Assembly: GCF_022539665.2 (NCBI RefSeq)
Contig: NC_081334.1
Span: 2,728,001-2,792,000, forward strand
Reading direction: 5' to 3'
From: Daphnia carinata
Lineage: Eukaryota; Arthropoda; Branchiopoda; Diplostraca; Daphniidae
DNA length: 64,000 nucleotides
The notes under the pieces were generated by a model. It searched no databases. It had not been told where the DNA came from and was given only the letters and a program-made list of their open reading frames with translations. Positions 60,192-64,000 of this stretch are shown in pieces (positions within the stretch are counted from its first letter, which is position 1; the number at the start of each line of letters is the position of its first letter). Made by a program: the position numbers and the translations under genes.

Positions 60192-61920
60192 AGGTGTAAG
60201 TAATGAAAACAAAATCGATATTTTCCCTTACAATCTTGCCACGTATGATCGCAAAAAATCCAATGTGAATACCGTAGCGTGACAGATTGATATTGCTTTA
60301 AATCGTGCTCAATTCGAACTTAGAAATGTTTATTATTTCTAAGCTGTTTATGAACCCAGACTAACATTCAGATCGCACATTCGCTGAGAAAATCAATAAG
60401 TCATTGTGCTACAATTTGTGAACTTGACCGGATGAGTGAAACATTAGCGGAAAAAATAAATAATTTCAGACTTCATGAAATGGATTGAAGATGAAATAGT
60501 TTTTTTTTTTACCTTCAGCTTGTATGTTTTAAGTTTCCTAGCATTGAATGCTGTCGTTGGCGTTTGTAACTGGCAGCTACCGATTTGGAATGATACGTCG
60601 TAACATATCTTGCCATCCAGTCCTGTTTTCCCTGTCGATCGTGTTCTTCTCAGAAAAGATGCGCATGCGTTTCTAGTTGGTTTGTTTCAGAATAAACCTT
60701 GTTAAAAAGAGTCACCAGAAAATAATCCAAGAAAGGGTGCTGTATAGAAACAGGCATTTTATCTGCATATTTGATTACAACAATTCCTTGTTCCCAACTG
60801 ATAAATGAGAAAAGGCTTAAAAGGATAGAGCAGCAATATTAAACTTGGCAATCAACGAGCGCAGCATTGCCACACCAAAATATTTTCTAATTAGTGAAAT
60901 GATCTGTGGTGACTCATCAAATTCATATTCTTTGGTGAAAAAAAAGTAGTTTGAAAGTATTTAAATTGTCTGTTTAAGTTTTTGAGTTTCAGTAAAATGC
61001 AACATTGCTAAATGCCACCAAATCGAGAGTTAATGTCACGCATGGCCTACTATAGATGTCACATCACTGGTACTTAATAGTATTTTAGTTCCAAGATGGC
61101 GGGCAACGTGTTCAGAGCTTACGTGTCCAAGAACATTTTTAAGCCTACGCCACGCTCTTGATAATCACTATTACATATTTCTTCGAACTGTACTTTGAAT
61201 GTCAATGATAAGGTTCCAAGGTAGGCCAAAAAATCGTTAACAATACCAGTAATTGAAATTTTACAACTGAACATGTATGTCGCGACAATCTGGTATCGCA
61301 ATTTGTACGAGAAGCTTTTGAACGCTGGAAAGCCGAAGTCATTAAAAGACAGGGACGAACGTAACACAATTTAATTAATTATGTTACACTAATGACAATT
61401 GTTTCCACAGTGTTGTTTTCTTATTTTAGGTAACATACTGGCACACAAAAATCAGGAACACAAAAATCATCTAAGTTGCCTAAGCTAAACAGGAATTGGG
61501 AGTGAAGGGTGACACGGGTTGTAGTTTCTTGAAAACATTATTAATAACAGCAAGAAAATTTCCAAGTTTCAGGCTGTTCCAAGTTGTGCTGGAAACACCA
61601 TTTGTTGACACAATGGATCAATTGTTGTGTGCACTCTTTCACACAAGGTATGGCATTTCTTATTATAGCCACTAGCTATCTACATCGTTTATTTGTTAGC
61701 ATTTCTTGTAGTATTAAAGAAAAAACCCTCATTTTTCTTTCCTGAAGGAAGAGCATGATGATTAGGATTACCATTTCAACGAGAGTTTGCAACTTCAGAT
61801 CTCACAGCCGAAAAATAATAAGCCTCCATGATGGCTTGGTATTATACCAGTATTGGTACATATTCAACTCATGGTATTAGAAATTTAGACTTCCGTTTAT
61901 TAATGATTTGACGCCGAGAC
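60192..61920. other. 1.7 kb with no supported gene
   Basis: AT-rich. Around 61095-61160 a short frame MAGNVFRAYVSKNIFKPTPRS follows AAGATGGCG, and 61290-61375 has two overlapping protein-like frames, but neither has splice support on both sides. I see no RNA gene or repeat. Confidence 0.35.
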
Positions 61921-62216
61921 CCACTTTACTAGATGGTTGGCTGGTTATAACAAACCATGCTGCTGTGAATGGGAATTGGGACAAACTGGATTTGCTGTGG
62001 AGGAAAAGCACACTAGATGGCGAGTAATGTGGATAAAAATCGCTACGCTAGATGGCGAATGCTGAGATTGGAAATCCCAGCTCTAAATGGTGGTTGGAAA
62101 CTCCAGTGGCGTTTCCTGTACTTGAAAAAATCCACATTAGATGGCGAGTGCTGTGGTTCGAAATCCCCACATAAAATGGCGATTGGTAGTTGGTATTCCT
62201 CTCACTAGATGGCGGA
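61921..62216 (+). repeat. degenerate ~35-bp tandem repeat carrying TAGATGGCG cores
   Basis: Cores TAGATGG/TAAATGG begin near 61929, 62014, 62049, 62084, 62138, 62172 and 62205. Spacing is 33-35 bp for most units and 54 for one. A typical unit reads CTAGATGGCGAGTGCTGTGG then TTCGAAATCCCCACA. All cores point the same way. Confidence 0.7.
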
Positions 62217-64000
62217 GAAAGTATTGTACTAGAGCATTACGGTACATTCCGGTGTCTGGGAACATCAGTGTACCGACGTCACTTACCCATGTCATGTAAT
62301 TGAATACGCTGCATTCGGGTACAAGATCTATTGGACCGTAACACGTGAAGTTCTACGGGTTTCTACAGTCATGAGTACTCATCGCATTCTTTAAACCCAA
62401 GTGTGCTAGTACAGTTTTCGTTTTAAACATCAGTTCTTTAACTGCGGTGGAAATGGGACTTCGGCGGTGGAACGTCGTTATCAAGATAAATAGTTAGAAG
62501 CGCTGTTTGAACTGTATGAATTAATATTATCCATAGGCAATCAGATGTCTAAAATTGAATTGATTCATATACATTTTATTATTAAGGCATTTTGTGCAAT
62601 AATAACATTCATTAAATAAAGATTCTTTTTCAGTGTTTTAGTATTGAGCAGCATTACAGGTAACGGGCAGTGGAGTGGCAAGACGTCGAATCTTCATCAT
62701 ATATGATGGGTGCAGTGGATAATCTTTTTTTTTTTACTTTGTACACTAATCATAACCTTCTTTTTATTTTACACTATGTTTCATATTTCAGCGATCAGGG
62801 ATAAGTCATTGCAAAAAAAATTTAAGTAAGGCATGATTAGGCATCTTTTTGTATACTGCAGATCCCAACATTATTGTTAAAGAAGAATAAGGTCTTTTAC
62901 ATTTCATTCCAGCTTGCTTTTTATCTATTACGTCATCGGGAGATATGTAACATGATAACATAACTTGGTTTGCCATTTTCGTTCAATTTCAGCATTCGAA
63001 GACAAGTCGCTGCAAAATATATTTGAGTAAGGGGCAAAGTAAGCTAAATTGTTTTCCTGAGTTCTACACCCACTTGTATTAATGTTCAAGTAGATTAACA
63101 TATTTTCACATTTTATTCCAGATTGCTGCTAGCTGATCAAAAAAGATGTTAAGTGATTACTTTTAATATTTTATTCATTGGTATTGGACCGAAACAATTG
63201 TGCAAAATCCTTTCTATGCAAATTCATTTTTGAAATGGTTTTACTTCATTTTCAAATGGTTACGCTCACATTTATTGTTCATGTGAGATGTTATATTTAC
63301 CAGTTAGGAACATCTACAACTATTGCAAGATGTTTATTTTAGGAATTACTACTGTTTTGTTTATCTGGAATGTTTTGTGGGAGTCCATCAGGAATTGTTG
63401 GTCTGTAGTAAATTTGTCAGGTATATGTTTACTTTCATCAGCAAAATATTCTGCACTAATTGTGTTTGGTTTTCTTGGTACAGGCTAGGTGATGAAGATT
63501 AATGAATCAGAAAAGGTTTTGCATGGGTGGTGAATGCTTTGACAGTTTTAACAGTTGCGATGTGATGTAAACACCCATCATGGTATTTTTGTCTATCAGT
63601 TGAATTTTATGGTTAATTTTCTGTTCGTGTAACCTCATTTCCTCTTGACTCATCTAGTAGAAGTTGGTGACCTGAAACAATGAACATGGAAAAATCACCT
63701 GTGCCCACGTTGACGATGGTACCTGTACTGAAGTGCTGGAAACTAAAATTAATTTTCTTTACAATTTGGTTTCAGGCTACCTTTATAATTTTTTAATACC
63801 TTTGCGCTTATTGATGAGTCCGCAAGCTCTTAGCTGATTTTCTCCTTTAGATACCCACTGTCGACGATTTGACAGCCTCACACAATTAAAGAACGTATGC
63901 CAAAAAGTAATTGATCCAATACAATGTATGCAATGTATACTAATATACACCATTCTGTGAACTCAAATCATGTATTTTCCTAGAAATATCTAGGTTTTTG
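62217..64000. other. 1.8 kb with exon-like cassettes but no coding frame
   Basis: Plus-strand segments flanked by TTTCAG or TTCCAG and GTAA: 62634-62659, 62792-62825 and 62994-63027, with further acceptor sites before 62914 and 63121 and near 63775. The 34-bp segments at 62792 and 62994 are related. They have no shared reading frame, so a non-coding spliced transcript or 5' exons of a gene to the right are possible. Confidence 0.35.

Noticed and set aside
61095-61375. Short frames MAGNVFRAYVSK... and ...FVREAFERWKAEVIKRQGRT as a small mitochondrial-type gene
   Set aside because: Tempting protein-like pieces, but no phased donor/acceptor pair joins them and the ATG coincides with the common AGATGGCG motif.
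63811-63840. Hammerhead-ribozyme-like TTGATGAGTCCG near the right end
   Set aside because: The catalytic core is not completed: no GAAA strand or closing stems follow.
1-64000. CRISPR arrays, bacterial operons, Shine-Dalgarno sites, prophage
   Set aside because: The spliced animal genes exclude a prokaryotic context and no direct repeat-spacer array is present.

Overview
The window looks like nuclear DNA of an arthropod, most probably a water flea (Daphnia) or close crustacean. The reasons are very short introns (mostly 50-100 bp), densely packed animal housekeeping genes, long dA/dT runs, and a receptor fused to a farnesoic-acid-O-methyltransferase-type domain. The genus is inference. Gene models were built by hand from GT-AG splice sites, reading phase and recognised protein families. 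All exon joins given keep frame, and total lengths agree with the families as I know them.

Layout. 1-8.1 kb: no convincing coding region, many homopolymers and a GA microsatellite, with isolated exon-like signals (splice donors near 1427 and 4789, a possible last coding exon at 8128). 9.0-24.1 kb: eight tightly packed genes: MARCH-type E3 ligase (-), nucleoplasmin-like FKBP (+), SEC11 signal peptidase (+), ribophorin II (-), TMEM39 (+), FIG4 phosphatase (-) and RBM8A/Y14 (+), followed after a gap by a Cys-loop receptor (+, 25.4-28.2 kb). 28.4-35.4 kb: a transposon cluster containing a ~5 kb palindromic (foldback) element, a third partial copy and two 178-bp MITE-like elements. 35.7-46.5 kb: RAD51C (+), BAG2 (+), beta-hexosaminidase (-), RBIS (-), DENND1 (+). 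47.6-57.9 kb: TPR/Megator (+) and Apollo/SNM1B (+). 58.1-60.2 kb: a candidate 76-residue gene (+) whose large intron holds an opposite-strand PPxY-motif gene. 60.2-64 kb: no clear coding region, but a ~35-bp degenerate tandem repeat and duplicated exon-like cassettes.

How the genes relate. SEC11 and RPN2 are convergent neighbours that both act on nascent chains at the ER translocon, and TMEM39 next door is also an ER protein. RAD51C and Apollo act in DNA repair. BAG2, FIG4, DENND1 and hexosaminidase are proteostasis or endolysosomal genes. Several pairs are divergent over short shared promoters, and many of these promoters carry an AGATGGCG core on one strand. Notable features are the receptor fusion, the palindromic transposon with a spliced gene and hairpin cassette, stop-free introns with lengths divisible by three in MARCH and Apollo, an alternative basic C-terminus in the FKBP, and the nested gene arrangement.
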